Shown here piece by piece: positions 8,272-16,426 of a stretch of DNA of 64,000 nucleotides (the first letter of the stretch is position 1; each line of letters opens with the position of its first letter). Origin of the DNA: Actinomycetota bacterium (GTDB lineage: Bacteria > Actinomycetota > Thermoleophilia > Solirubrobacterales > 70-9); the NCBI GenBank assembly GCA_018268575.1, contig JAFDWF010000126.1, positions 1-64,000 of the forward strand, in the 5' to 3' direction. The notes under the pieces were generated by a model, which saw nothing but the letters and a program-made list of their open reading frames with translations, was not told where the DNA came from and did no database searches. The position numbers and the translations under genes are program-made.

Positions 8272-9408
8272 CTATCTGGTCGCGTCCGTGATGCGCGTGG
8301 TGGCGAGGGCAAGGAGGGTGGCGATCTGCATCGCGGCCTCGATGCCGGCGGTGGAGGCGAACTGCTCGGCGCCCTCGTCGGTGTGGAAGGACCAGCCATC
8401 GGGGCGGCCGATGCCGATCAGGGCCGCGGGCACGCGTTGGGTGATGTTGCCGAAATCGGTGGCGAACGGGAGCATGCCGGGTTCGGGCTCGAAGTCTCGG
8501 CCCATGGCGGCGAAGGCGTCGGCGACGGCGGCGGCGACTTGATCGTCGGGACGGACTCCGGCGACGAAGGGGCCGGGATGCCAGGTGAGCTCCGGGACGG
8601 CGGCGGCGATGCGGTCGAAGTTGGCGGTGATCGCGGGCTCGTCGTCGCCGAAGAAGAGGAGCGAGCCGCGCAGGGCCAGCCCGGTGTCCTCCTCGACGTC
8701 GCCGTCGAGCTCGATGCTCTCCACCATCAGATCGTTGCGGGTGATCGCGCCGCACGCATCGAGGAGGCCGCCGATCGCTTCGATCGGCGGCTGGTCGACG
8801 TCATCGCGCAGGCTGCGGGTGCCGAAGAGGGAGAAGAAATGGCGGCGCATGCAGCGCGAGCGGCGCCAGACCGTGTCCTTGAACTCCGGGTGGGCGTAGA
8901 GCGCCGCGTCGAACTCGTCCCAGAGGCCGGCCTCGGCGCTGAGGAGCTTGCCGCCGCCGCGCTCGACCGTCTGGGGGGCGTGGATCTCGTCGGCAGGGCA
9001 GCCGACCACGACGACCTCTCCGGCGAAGCCACCGTCGAGCCCCGCCAGCGCCAGCGCCGCCCCGGTCACGGCGCCGGCGATCGGCCCATGCCCACAGGAG
9101 TGGACCGCGCGGACGCCGCCGTCCTCGGCGACGGCGGGGACGGCGTCGTAGAGCGCCGCGAGCCCGACCCGGGCGCCGGGCCGGCCGCCCGCGAGCCGGG
9201 CGGTGAAGGCGGTCTCCATCCCGGCCACGCCGATCTCCACCGCGAAGCCCCGGGAGCCGAGCAGGTCGGCCAGGTGAGCGGCGCACCGTCGCTCTTCGTG
9301 GGCCAGCTCCGGGTGGTCGTGAACGAACTCGATGGTCGCTTCGATCTGCGGCCGCTGCGCGGCCACGGCGGCGATGATCTGGTCGTCACGCTCGGTTCGG
9401 TCAGGCAT
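8272..9408 (-). CDS. M20-family amidohydrolase
   Basis: This encodes 378 residues starting MPDRTERDDQIIAAVAAQRP after a GAGGTGA ribosome site. It matches the M20D amidohydrolase group (aminoacylase or aminobenzoyl-glutamate-hydrolase type). Visible are an N-terminal HDHPELAHEE helix, SCGHGPIAGAV in place of the usual metal-site CGHDxH, GCPADE with the metal-binding or catalytic acid, and a C-terminal TDFGNITQRVPA/SFHTDEGAEQF metal block. It probably hydrolyses an N-acyl or aminoacyl amide. It is the last gene of a three-gene minus-strand operon with the CPG2-like peptidase (5-base gap) and the transaminase. In a B6 pathway an amidohydrolase would be needed late, to remove acetate from the ring-opened product; that assignment is speculative. 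Confidence 0.75.
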   Translation of the reverse strand: MPDRTERDDQIIAAVAAQRPQIEATIEFVHDHPELAHEERRCAAHLADLLGSRGFAVEIGVAGMETAFTARLAGGRPGARVGLAALYDAVPAVAEDGGVRAVHSCGHGPIAGAVTGAALALAGLDGGFAGEVVVVGCPADEIHAPQTVERGGGKLLSAEAGLWDEFDAALYAHPEFKDTVWRRSRCMRRHFFSLFGTRSLRDDVDQPPIEAIGGLLDACGAITRNDLMVESIELDGDVEEDTGLALRGSLLFFGDDEPAITANFDRIAAAVPELTWHPGPFVAGVRPDDQVAAAVADAFAAMGRDFEPEPGMLPFATDFGNITQRVPAALIGIGRPDGWSFHTDEGAEQFASTAGIEAAMQIATLLALATTRITDATR

Positions 9409-9413
9409 CGGAT

Positions 9414-10574
9414 TCACCTCGCTTCCGTCTCGTCTTGGTCGTCTGCAAGCAGCAGGGCGATGAGCGCGCTCCGCTCGACCAGCGAGCCCAGCTCGACCCA
9501 CTCGTCGCGGGCATGGGCGCCGCCGCCGACCGGGCCGATCCCGTCGAGGATCGGCACTCCGGCGAGGGCGGCGAGGTTGGCGTCGCTCACCCCTCCGGCC
9601 GCGCCCTCGCCGATCGCCGCGATGCCGAGGTCGCGGGCCAGCCGGCGTACCCGCGCCGCGGCGGCAGCGCTCGCCTCGGTCCGCATCAGCGGCGGGCGGG
9701 AGTGCAGCTCCGTGACCTCGAGCCGGGCCCTGGGATCGCGCGCGGCGAGGGCGGCGAGCGCGCCGCGTGCCGCCCGCTCCCCGGCCGCCTCGGTGAACCG
9801 CAGGTCGATCGTCGCCGTGGCCAGCTCGGCCACCACGTTCGCGGGGTTGGCGGAGTCGAGCAGCCCGACGTTGACCGTGGTGTCGCCCTCCTCGTCGCGA
9901 AGCCCTTGCAGCGTCGTCAGCGCCGCCACCAGCTCGTCGACCGCGCTCGCGCCCCGCTCTGGCTCGAGCCCCGCGTGGGCGGCGACGCCGTGGGCGCGGA
10001 GGCGCAGGAGGAGCCATCCCTTGCGCGCCGTCTTCAGCGAGCCGTCCGCCAGCGCCGGCTCCGGCACCAGGACCAACGCAGCGGCTCGGGCCGCCGCCAC
10101 GATCTCCTCCCGCGAAGCCTCGCTGCCGGTCTCCTCGTCCGGCGTGATCAAGAGGCGGACCGGTCGCGGTCGGAGGTCGAGCTCGCCGAGCGTCGCCAGG
10201 GCGCCGAGGCAGGCGACGATGCCGCCGCGCATGTCCAGCACGCCGGGTCCGCGGGCGACCTCACCCTCGACCCGGAAGGGCCGCTCGGCGGCGGTGCCGA
10301 GCGGCCAGACCGTGTCGAGGTGGCAGAGCACGAGGACCGGGGCGTCGTCCCCCTCGCGGTAGGTCGCGTCGATCAGCGGACCGGCCGGGGTGGACCGGGT
10401 CCTCGTCCGGGCCCCGAGCTCCTCCAGCCACGAGGACAACAGCGCGGCCGGCGCGGCCAAGGCCTCGCGGTCGCCGCTCGGGGCATCGATGGCGGTGATC
10501 TCCGCCAGCATCTCGACCAGCTTCGGGCGCCGCCGCCGGGCGGCATCGATGATCGCCGCGCCGAGCTCGCCCAC
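9414..10574 (-). CDS. M20A metallopeptidase, glutamate carboxypeptidase (CPG2)-like
   Basis: This encodes 386 residues from a GTG at 10574 behind CAGGGGGAGGTC. Motifs of the di-zinc M20 family appear in order: VLVLCHLDTVWP (metal His and Asp), GPGVLDMRGG (bridging Asp), LLITPDEETGS (catalytic Glu and metal Glu), HAGLEPERGASA (dimerisation-domain lid) and GPVGGGAHARDEWV (last metal His). Known relatives release C-terminal glutamate or cleave N-acyl amino acids. The start lies 17 bases after the transaminase stop, so the two are co-transcribed. The true substrate is unknown. Confidence 0.8.
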   Translation of the reverse strand: MGELGAAIIDAARRRRPKLVEMLAEITAIDAPSGDREALAAPAALLSSWLEELGARTRTRSTPAGPLIDATYREGDDAPVLVLCHLDTVWPLGTAAERPFRVEGEVARGPGVLDMRGGIVACLGALATLGELDLRPRPVRLLITPDEETGSEASREEIVAAARAAALVLVPEPALADGSLKTARKGWLLLRLRAHGVAAHAGLEPERGASAVDELVAALTTLQGLRDEEGDTTVNVGLLDSANPANVVAELATATIDLRFTEAAGERAARGALAALAARDPRARLEVTELHSRPPLMRTEASAAAAARVRRLARDLGIAAIGEGAAGGVSDANLAALAGVPILDGIGPVGGGAHARDEWVELGSLVERSALIALLLADDQDETEAR

Positions 10575-10591
10575 GACCTCCCCCTGCAGCC

Positions 10592-11776
10592 TCAGGCGGT
10601 CACCGCGGCGCCGCTCTCCGACAGCGACCCGAGCGTCGCCGCGGTCGCCGCGCCGACGTCGACCTCGACCCCGAGGTCGGCCAGCCCGCGGGCGAGGGCG
10701 GCGACCGAGACGAGCGGGAAGAGCGAGCGCGAGCCGGTGCCCATGTGGCCGATCCGGAAGACCTTCTCGGTCAGCTCGCCGTAGCCGCCCGAGAGCATCA
10801 CCCCGTAGCGGTCGCGGATGTGGGCCAGGGTCTCGCTCACGCCGACGCCGTCGGGGCAGCGGATCGCGGTCACGCAGTTGGCGGCGTAGTCGTGGCTCCG
10901 CGGCCAGAGCTCCAGGCCCATCGCCTCGGCTCCGAGACGGCAGGCGCGGGCGGCGGCCGCGTGGCGTGCGATCACCTCCTCGAGGCCATGGTCGAGGCAC
11001 TCCGCGATCGCCGCGTGGACGCCGCGGACATCGCTGACCGACGGCGTGTAGGGGAACTTCCTCCCTTCGCTGGCGAGCCAGGTTTCGCGCCAGTCGAGCA
11101 ACGAGACGAACGTCCCCCGGGGGGCCGCCGGGTTCGCCTCGATCGCCGTCCAGGCGTCGTCGCTGACCACGCAGAGGGAGATCCCGGGAGGCCCGCCGAG
11201 GCACTTCTGGCAACCGGCGACGGCGATGTCGACTCCCCACTCGTCGATCTCGACCGCGGTCCCACCGAGCGCGGAGACCACGTCGGCGTACATCAACGCC
11301 CCGGCCTCCTTGGCGATCGGGGCGATCTCCGAGAGCGGGTTCTCGATCCCGCTCGGGGTCTCGGAGTGGACCAGGGCCACCAGCTCGACCTCGCCCATCC
11401 CTTCGATCGCCGCCCTCACCTCGGCCGGATCGATCGCCTCGTCGTAGGGCACCGTGACCTCGGTCACCTCGGCCCCGTAGGAGCGCAGCCAATCGCCGAA
11501 CCAGGCGGCGTAGACGCCGGAGACGAGGTTCAGGCACTTCATCCCGGGATGGACGACGGCCCGCGCCGTCGCCTCGAGGCCCAGGACCGCCTCGCCCTGC
11601 ATCATCACCACGTCCTTGGCGGTGCGGAAGAGGTCCGCGGCGAGCCGCTCGGTAGTTTTGAACTCGACCAGGAAGGAGGGGTCGTAGTCGAACGGGATCG
11701 GCCGTCCCAGCGCCTCCCGGACCCGGCTCGACGCGATCGTCGGGCCGGCGCTCAGGGTGAAGTCGGCTTCGTGCAT
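10592..11776 (-). CDS. Class V aminotransferase, pyridoxamine-pyruvate transaminase-like
   Basis: This encodes 394 residues from the ATG at 11776, preceded by AGGAGGAGCAA. It is a fold-type I PLP enzyme of the alanine-glyoxylate aminotransferase group, with the PLP-binding Asp and Lys region VYADVVSALGG / CQKCLGGPPG. Several segments (PFDYDPSFLVEF, QGEAVLGLEATA, LNLVSGVYAAWFGDWL, VPYDEAIDPAEV) resemble what I recall of Mesorhizobium loti pyridoxamine-pyruvate transaminase (FDYDP, GEPVLGLEA, LASGVYGKGFGYW, VPYNEAIDP, NKCLGAPPG). That enzyme converts pyridoxamine to pyridoxal and alanine at the entry of B6 degradation. The divergent position opposite the B6-type operon supports this reading. 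Generic serine- or alanine-glyoxylate transaminase is the alternative. Confidence 0.8.
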   Translation of the reverse strand: MHEADFTLSAGPTIASSRVREALGRPIPFDYDPSFLVEFKTTERLAADLFRTAKDVVMMQGEAVLGLEATARAVVHPGMKCLNLVSGVYAAWFGDWLRSYGAEVTEVTVPYDEAIDPAEVRAAIEGMGEVELVALVHSETPSGIENPLSEIAPIAKEAGALMYADVVSALGGTAVEIDEWGVDIAVAGCQKCLGGPPGISLCVVSDDAWTAIEANPAAPRGTFVSLLDWRETWLASEGRKFPYTPSVSDVRGVHAAIAECLDHGLEEVIARHAAAARACRLGAEAMGLELWPRSHDYAANCVTAIRCPDGVGVSETLAHIRDRYGVMLSGGYGELTEKVFRIGHMGTGSRSLFPLVSVAALARGLADLGVEVDVGAATAATLGSLSESGAAVTA

Positions 11777-11823
11777 TTGCTCCTCCTCTTGCCCTGGGGG
11801 CGTGGTGTCGGGTATCGGACGGC

Positions 11824-12240
11824 CTATCCGTAGGTCTTGACCGAGGGGTGCCATCCCCGCCGGTCGGGACCGCAGGGGATGGCCGCTTCGTCGTGGTTGG
11901 TCACCAGCGCGCCCCCGCGCAGCACCCCGCAGATCGCTTCGATGTGCGGGTCGCCGTAGTTGACGTTGCAGCGGACCACGGCGGCGCCCTCGAACTCTCG
12001 CCCGTTATGGACGCAGACGACCCAGTGGGGGTAGAGCGCGTGCTCGTGCAGGCGTTCGACCAGTTGGCGCTTGATCTGCGGTTCGTTCGAGGTGACGGCC
12101 TCGGCGGAGCCCGAGCTCGAGAGCACCAGGACCAGCGCGGCGCCCAGCAGCACGGCGAGGGCCATACCCGCGAGCAGCGGCCTGGTGCGCGGGCGGCGCC
12201 TGCCGCCGGCGCCCTTGGCGATCGAACCGTCGGGACTCAT
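11824..12240 (-). CDS. Small single-pass exported or anchored protein, unknown
   Basis: The ATG at 12240 gives 138 residues: a basic N-terminus, one hydrophobic segment (about 26-43, LAGMALAVLLGAALVLVL) and an outside domain of about 90 residues. That domain has four cysteines (VVCVH, VRCNV, AICGV, IPCGP) that could form two disulfides. No catalytic motif is seen. It sits 47 bases upstream of the transaminase gene on the same strand, and its 5' end faces the promoter of the importer operon. A function in the pathway cannot be shown. Confidence 0.6.
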   Translation of the reverse strand: MSPDGSIAKGAGGRRRPRTRPLLAGMALAVLLGAALVLVLSSSGSAEAVTSNEPQIKRQLVERLHEHALYPHWVVCVHNGREFEGAAVVRCNVNYGDPHIEAICGVLRGGALVTNHDEAAIPCGPDRRGWHPSVKTYG

Positions 12241-12277
12241 CGGATGTCGCGACCGTAGCGCAAATGTTGTTAGCGGT

Positions 12278-12312
12278 CTACTGTTGACAACTAGCAGTTC
12301 ACACAATATGAA
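12278..12312 (+). promoter_or_regulatory. Sigma-70-type promoter with overlapping palindrome, candidate GntR operator
   Basis: TTGACA at 12284-12289 and TATGAA at 12307-12312 are separated by exactly 17 bases. An imperfect palindrome centred on GTTGACAAC (12278-12297) covers the -35 box, a typical repressor position. FCD-GntR operators often contain GT...AC half-sites like those here, and such a regulator is encoded at 17360 in the same operon. The leader to the start codon at 12413 is about 95 bases. Confidence 0.55.
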
Positions 12313-12412
12313 TGCGGTCGTCAGCCGTACTGGAAGGGAAAACGACCTGACGCACCGCGCCTTTTTTGGGCGCGATCGCGCGTTGAACGGGGAACGGAGG
12401 AGATCGGTCCAG

Positions 12413-13564
12413 ATGCAAGGCCCCAAAGAGAAGAAGCTCTCGATGCCACTGGCGACGGTGCTGGTGCTCGCGCTGCTCGCGCTCGCCGGGCTTGTCGCCG
12501 GGTGTGGCGGTGGCGGCAGCTCAAGCTCCGGCAGCACCGAAGCCACGGAATCGACCGAAGGCGAAGCGGAAGCGGCAGCCTCGGGCGAAGAAAAGGAAGA
12601 AGAAGGCGGCGGATCAGGCAGCAGCGTCGAAAAGATCGCCATCGCCACGCCGGCCAAGGCCAACGACTACGGCTGGAACGAACAAGGCGTCACGGCGGCG
12701 GAAAAAGTCGCTGAAGAAATCGGGGCCGAACTCGAACAGACCACCGACATCGGCTACGAACAGACGGAAACCGTCCTCCGCCAGATGGCGGAAAAGGAAC
12801 CGGGTCTGCTGATCGCCCAGGCGAGCGGCTACGACACGGCCGCCAAACGGGTCGCCGAAGAATTCGAAGTCCCGACGGTGACCTACGACATCGCCAACGA
12901 GGTCAAGCCGGGCATCCTCACCAGCATCATCACCTCGAGCCAGGAAGGTGCCTACCTGGCCGGGATCCTGGCCGCGAAAACGACCAAAAGCGGCAAGGTC
13001 GGCGTCGTCATCTCAGCCTCCGACACCAACTGGTTCGAGATGACCGGTGGCTACGCGGCGGGAGTTCACTCCGTCGACCCGAGCATGCCGATCTCCTTCG
13101 CCGAGATCAGCGCCGAAGGCTATGACGACGCTGCGGGCGGCAAGCGCGTGGTGACCAGCATGATCGCCGAAGGCGCCGACGTGATCTTCGGCATGGGCGA
13201 CGGTGCCTCGTTCGGCTACCTGCAGGCGATCGAAACCGCCAACTCGCCGAACAAGGTCTGGTACATCGGCGACATCGGCGACATGACGCCGATCGACAAG
13301 AAGGGCGTCCTTTTGTCCTCGGTCCTGTGGACCTTCGACACCGCCTTCAAAACGTTCGTCGAACAGATCGAAGAAGGCACGTTCGGCAAAGAAGCCTATG
13401 ACCTGAACCTCGAAAACGGCGGCATCTCGCTGCTGAAGACGAAGCACATCCCGAGCTCCGTCTGGAGCGAAATCGAAAAGGCCAAGAAAGAAATCCTGGC
13501 CGGGAAGATCGAAGTGCCGGAAGCGACCACGATCGGCGCCGCGAAAGCCGCGCTGAACGAATGA
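12413..13564 (+). CDS. BMP-family ABC transporter substrate-binding lipoprotein
   Basis: This encodes 383 residues with a lipoprotein signal: LVLALLALAGLVAGC, acylated Cys31. A Gly/Ser/Glu-rich linker follows, then a periplasmic-binding-type BMP/PnrA domain (KIAIATPAKANDYGWNEQG, GYDTAAKRVAEEF, GKVGVVISASDTNWFEMTGGY, GADVIFGMGDGASFGYLQA). BMP proteins usually bind nucleosides, and some relatives bind riboflavin-type vitamins. Context suggests pyridoxal, pyridoxine or pyridoxate here. It is the first gene of the transporter operon, under the promoter at 12284. Glutamate is coded mostly by GAA, unlike the neighbouring enzyme genes. Confidence 0.88.
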   Translation: MQGPKEKKLSMPLATVLVLALLALAGLVAGCGGGGSSSSGSTEATESTEGEAEAAASGEEKEEEGGGSGSSVEKIAIATPAKANDYGWNEQGVTAAEKVAEEIGAELEQTTDIGYEQTETVLRQMAEKEPGLLIAQASGYDTAAKRVAEEFEVPTVTYDIANEVKPGILTSIITSSQEGAYLAGILAAKTTKSGKVGVVISASDTNWFEMTGGYAAGVHSVDPSMPISFAEISAEGYDDAAGGKRVVTSMIAEGADVIFGMGDGASFGYLQAIETANSPNKVWYIGDIGDMTPIDKKGVLLSSVLWTFDTAFKTFVEQIEEGTFGKEAYDLNLENGGISLLKTKHIPSSVWSEIEKAKKEILAGKIEVPEATTIGAAKAALNE

Positions 13565-13589
13565 TCCGATCGCCCCGAGGACGGCACCG

Positions 13590-13619
13590 GGTGACGGCGG
13601 GATGAGTCCTGCCGTCACC
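13590..13619 (+). promoter_or_regulatory. Hairpin holding the start codon of the ABC ATPase gene
   Basis: Nine-base arms GGTGACGGC (13590-13598) and GCCGTCACC (13611-13619) flank a 12-base loop that contains the ATG at 13602. In mRNA this would put the start codon in the loop and part of the ribosome site in the stem. It may lower ATPase translation relative to the binding protein. Confidence 0.4.
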
Positions 13620-15230
13620 TCCGCCGTGGTCGAGGTGAAGGGGATCACCAAGGCGTTCCCCGGCGTCCTCGCCAACGACGACATCAGCTTCGACGTCCGC
13701 CCCGGGGAGGTCCACTCGCTGCTCGGCGAGAACGGGGCGGGCAAGTCGACGCTGATGGGGATCCTCTCGGGCATCCAGACCCCCGACTCCGGTGGGATCC
13801 TGGTCGACGGTGAGCCGGTGCGGATCGACTCGCCCCGCAAGGCGCTCGACATCGGCATCGGCACCGTCTACCAGCACTCGACGCTGATCCCGGCGCTCAC
13901 CGTGCTGCAGAACCTGATGCTCGGCGACTCCGGCAAGCTGCTGCTCGACGCCGCCTCCGCCCGGGCGCGGCTGGAGGAGTTCGGGGCGCTGCTCGGGGTC
14001 GACGTCGACCCCGAGGCCCGCGCCGCCGACCTGGCGCTCGGCCGCCAGCAGCAGGTCGAGATCATCAAGGCGCTGTGGCGGGGCTCGCGGCTGCTGATCC
14101 TCGACGAGCCGACCTCGATGCTGACGCCGCAGGCGGTCGACGAGCTCTACACCGTGCTGGCGCGGCTGAAAGCCGACGGCCTGGCGACGATCTTCATCAC
14201 CCACAAGCTCCACGAGGCGGTCTCGCTCGGCGACCGCATCTCGGTCCTGCGGCGCGGCCGCATGGTCGGGACCCTCGACGCCGCCGCGGTCTCCTCGACG
14301 CCGCCCGACAAGCTCGAGGAGATCGTCATCGAGATGATGTTCGGCAGCGCCGCCGCCGATCTCGCCGACGTCGGCGAGCTCCGGGTCGGGCTCGGCGAGG
14401 CCGAGGCGGTCGAGGCCCACGCCCGCGCGACGAAGGCCGCCGTGGGCGAGCCGCTGCTCGAGCTGGCCGGGGTGGCGGCGCCGGGCGAGGGCACCGACCC
14501 GGGCGTCGCCGACATCGACCTCGTCGTGCACGAGGGCGAGGTGGTCGGGGTCGCCGGGGTCGACGGCAACGGCCAGCGGGCTCTGGCCGAGGCGATCAGC
14601 GGGCAGCGGCGCCTGACCGCGGGCGAGATCCGCCTCTTCGGCGCCCCGGTCGATCGGCTGAACGTGCTGAAGCGCGAGAAGCTCGGGCTGCGCTACCTGA
14701 CCGACGACCGGATCGGCGAAGGGATCGTCGGCAGCCTCAGCATCTCCTTGAACCTGTTCTTGAAGCGGATCGGCCAAGCGCCCTACTGGCGCTACGGCAG
14801 CATCCGCAGGGGGACGATCGACGCGCGGGCGGAAGAGCTCTGCGAGCAGTTCGACGTCCGCGCCCCCGGGGTCGAGACCCGCGCCGGGACCCTCTCCGGC
14901 GGCAACATGCAGAAAGTCCTGCTCGCCCGCGAGCTCTCCTTCGGAGCCAAAGTCGTGGTCTTCCATAAGCCGACCTACGGCCTCGACCTGAAAACGACCC
15001 TCGGGGTGCGGGAGATGATCCGCCAGATGCGCGACGGCAAGGCCGCGCTGGTGATCTCGACCGACCTCGACGAGCTGCTCGAGGTATCCGACCGGATCGT
15101 CGTCCTCTCCCGCGGTCGCCTCGTGGGCGAGGCCGAGCCGGGCCCGGGCGCGGCCGAGCGGATCGGCGGGATGATGATCGGCGACGTCTCCCTGAGCCTC
15201 GCCGGAGCCGGCGCGGAGGGCACCGAGTGA
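13602..15230 (+). CDS. ABC importer ATP-binding protein with two nucleotide-binding domains (BMP/sugar type)
   Basis: This encodes 542 residues with tandem ABC domains, the layout of RbsA/MglA and nucleoside (NupA-type) importers. Domain 1 has Walker A GENGAGKST, a weak signature LALGRQQQVEIIKAL and Walker B LLILDEPTSMLTP. Domain 2 lacks a normal Walker A (GVDGNGQRAL) but has signature LSGGNMQKVLLARELS and a degenerate Walker B ending FHKPTYGLDL. That asymmetry is normal for the family, where one site is poorly catalytic. It energises the two permeases that follow, with a 4-base overlap at the 3' end. Confidence 0.9.
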   Translation: MSPAVTSAVVEVKGITKAFPGVLANDDISFDVRPGEVHSLLGENGAGKSTLMGILSGIQTPDSGGILVDGEPVRIDSPRKALDIGIGTVYQHSTLIPALTVLQNLMLGDSGKLLLDAASARARLEEFGALLGVDVDPEARAADLALGRQQQVEIIKALWRGSRLLILDEPTSMLTPQAVDELYTVLARLKADGLATIFITHKLHEAVSLGDRISVLRRGRMVGTLDAAAVSSTPPDKLEEIVIEMMFGSAAADLADVGELRVGLGEAEAVEAHARATKAAVGEPLLELAGVAAPGEGTDPGVADIDLVVHEGEVVGVAGVDGNGQRALAEAISGQRRLTAGEIRLFGAPVDRLNVLKREKLGLRYLTDDRIGEGIVGSLSISLNLFLKRIGQAPYWRYGSIRRGTIDARAEELCEQFDVRAPGVETRAGTLSGGNMQKVLLARELSFGAKVVVFHKPTYGLDLKTTLGVREMIRQMRDGKAALVISTDLDELLEVSDRIVVLSRGRLVGEAEPGPGAAERIGGMMIGDVSLSLAGAGAEGTE

Positions 15231-16426
15231 GCACCGTCCCCGGCAACGAACTGCTGACCGAGGTCGAGGTCCCGAACCGCGCGGGCGATCGCTCCGGCGC
15301 GGTCGGCAAAGCGATCGACACGGTGATCCGCTCGCTGGTGCCGGTGCTCTTGGCGCTGGTCGCAGGCGGCGTCCTGCTGCTGATCCTCGGCCACAACCCG
15401 TTCGCCTTCTACTCGTCGGTCTGGGAACACGGGGCGCAGAACAAAGCCTGGCAGGAAAGCGCCAAACGGATGGCGCCGCTGCTCTTGATCGCGGTCGGCC
15501 TGATCATCGCCTTCCGCGCCAACATCTGGAACCTCGGCTACAACGGCCAGTTCCTGCTCTCGGCGGCGATCATCTCGGGGCTGGCGCCCTCGCTGGTCAA
15601 CGACCTGCCGCTCGGGCTCGCCTTCCTGATCCTCTTCGTCGTCGCCGGGCTGGTCGGCGCGATCTGGACGATCGTGCCGGCGCTGCTGAAGGCCTTCTAC
15701 GACACCAACGAGATCATCACCACGCTGATGATGTCCTTCATCGGGGTCGGCCTGGCGCAGATCCTGATCAAAGGGCCCTTCCAGGACCCGAGCGTGAACA
15801 TCGCCCAGACCAAGGTCCTCGAACTCGACAAGATGCTGCCCCACATCCCGGGCACGAAAGTCCACATCGGCGTGCTGGTCGCGCTGGCCGCCGCGGTGGT
15901 CGTCTACTTCGCCATCTCGCGCACCTCCTTCGGCCTCAAGGTCGACGTGCTCGGCGCCAACCCGCGCGCCGCCCGCCACGTCGGCATCCAGGTGAAGCAG
16001 CTGATCATCACCAGCTTCTTCTTCAGCGGCCTGCTGATCGGGCTCGCCGCGGCGGCCGACATCCTCGGCGTCTGGGGCTATATCCGCGCCAACTGGAACC
16101 CGGCCTACGGCGACACGGTGATCCCGTTCGTCTTCCTCGCCCGGCTGAACCCGCTGGTCGTGATCCCGTTCATCGCCTTCTTCGCCGTGCTCTCGACCGG
16201 CGGCACCCTGGCGACCCAGGAAGTCGGGTTGCCGACCGACTTCCTCCTCGTCCTCGTCGCCTTGATCCTGCTCTTCATGACGGTGATCGAGTTCCTCGGC
16301 CGCCGTCGCTCGCTCGGCCAGAGCTATCTCACCAACGGGCTGCGGGAGGCGCTGCGGCTGCCCGGCAGGAAGAAGGACGGGGCGGCGGCGGAGGCAGGCG
16401 AGACGCCGAAGAAGGTGGCGCGGTGA
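15227..16426 (+). CDS. ABC transporter permease, first subunit (BMP/nucleoside type)
   Basis: This encodes 399 residues from a GTG that overlaps the ATPase stop (GTGA). Hydrophobic segments predict about eight to ten membrane helices: VPVLLALVAGGVLLLILG, APLLLIAVGLIIAFRA, LGLAFLILFVVAGLVGAIW, VLVALAAAVVVYFAI and others. The conserved NIWNLGYNGQFLLSA segment is typical of this permease family (BPD_transp_2). It forms a heterodimeric channel with the next gene product. The length, longer than the partner, matches the larger subunit of nucleoside-type importers. Confidence 0.9.
   Translation: MSTVPGNELLTEVEVPNRAGDRSGAVGKAIDTVIRSLVPVLLALVAGGVLLLILGHNPFAFYSSVWEHGAQNKAWQESAKRMAPLLLIAVGLIIAFRANIWNLGYNGQFLLSAAIISGLAPSLVNDLPLGLAFLILFVVAGLVGAIWTIVPALLKAFYDTNEIITTLMMSFIGVGLAQILIKGPFQDPSVNIAQTKVLELDKMLPHIPGTKVHIGVLVALAAAVVVYFAISRTSFGLKVDVLGANPRAARHVGIQVKQLIITSFFFSGLLIGLAAAADILGVWGYIRANWNPAYGDTVIPFVFLARLNPLVVIPFIAFFAVLSTGGTLATQEVGLPTDFLLVLVALILLFMTVIEFLGRRRSLGQSYLTNGLREALRLPGRKKDGAAAEAGETPKKVAR

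Noticed and set aside
8383-10362. Plus-strand open frame of 659 codons opposite the M20 genes
   Set aside because: Low-complexity shadow; M20 metal motifs are on the minus strand.
12356-12374. Hairpin CGCGCC-TTTTTTG-GGCGCG in the leader of the binding-protein gene as a terminator
   Set aside because: The T-run is in the loop, not after the stem, and the gene downstream has a strong ribosome site; at most a weak leader structure.
13347-14966. Minus-strand open frame of 539 codons opposite the ABC ATPase
   Set aside because: Shadow of the ATPase gene, which has all Walker and signature motifs.
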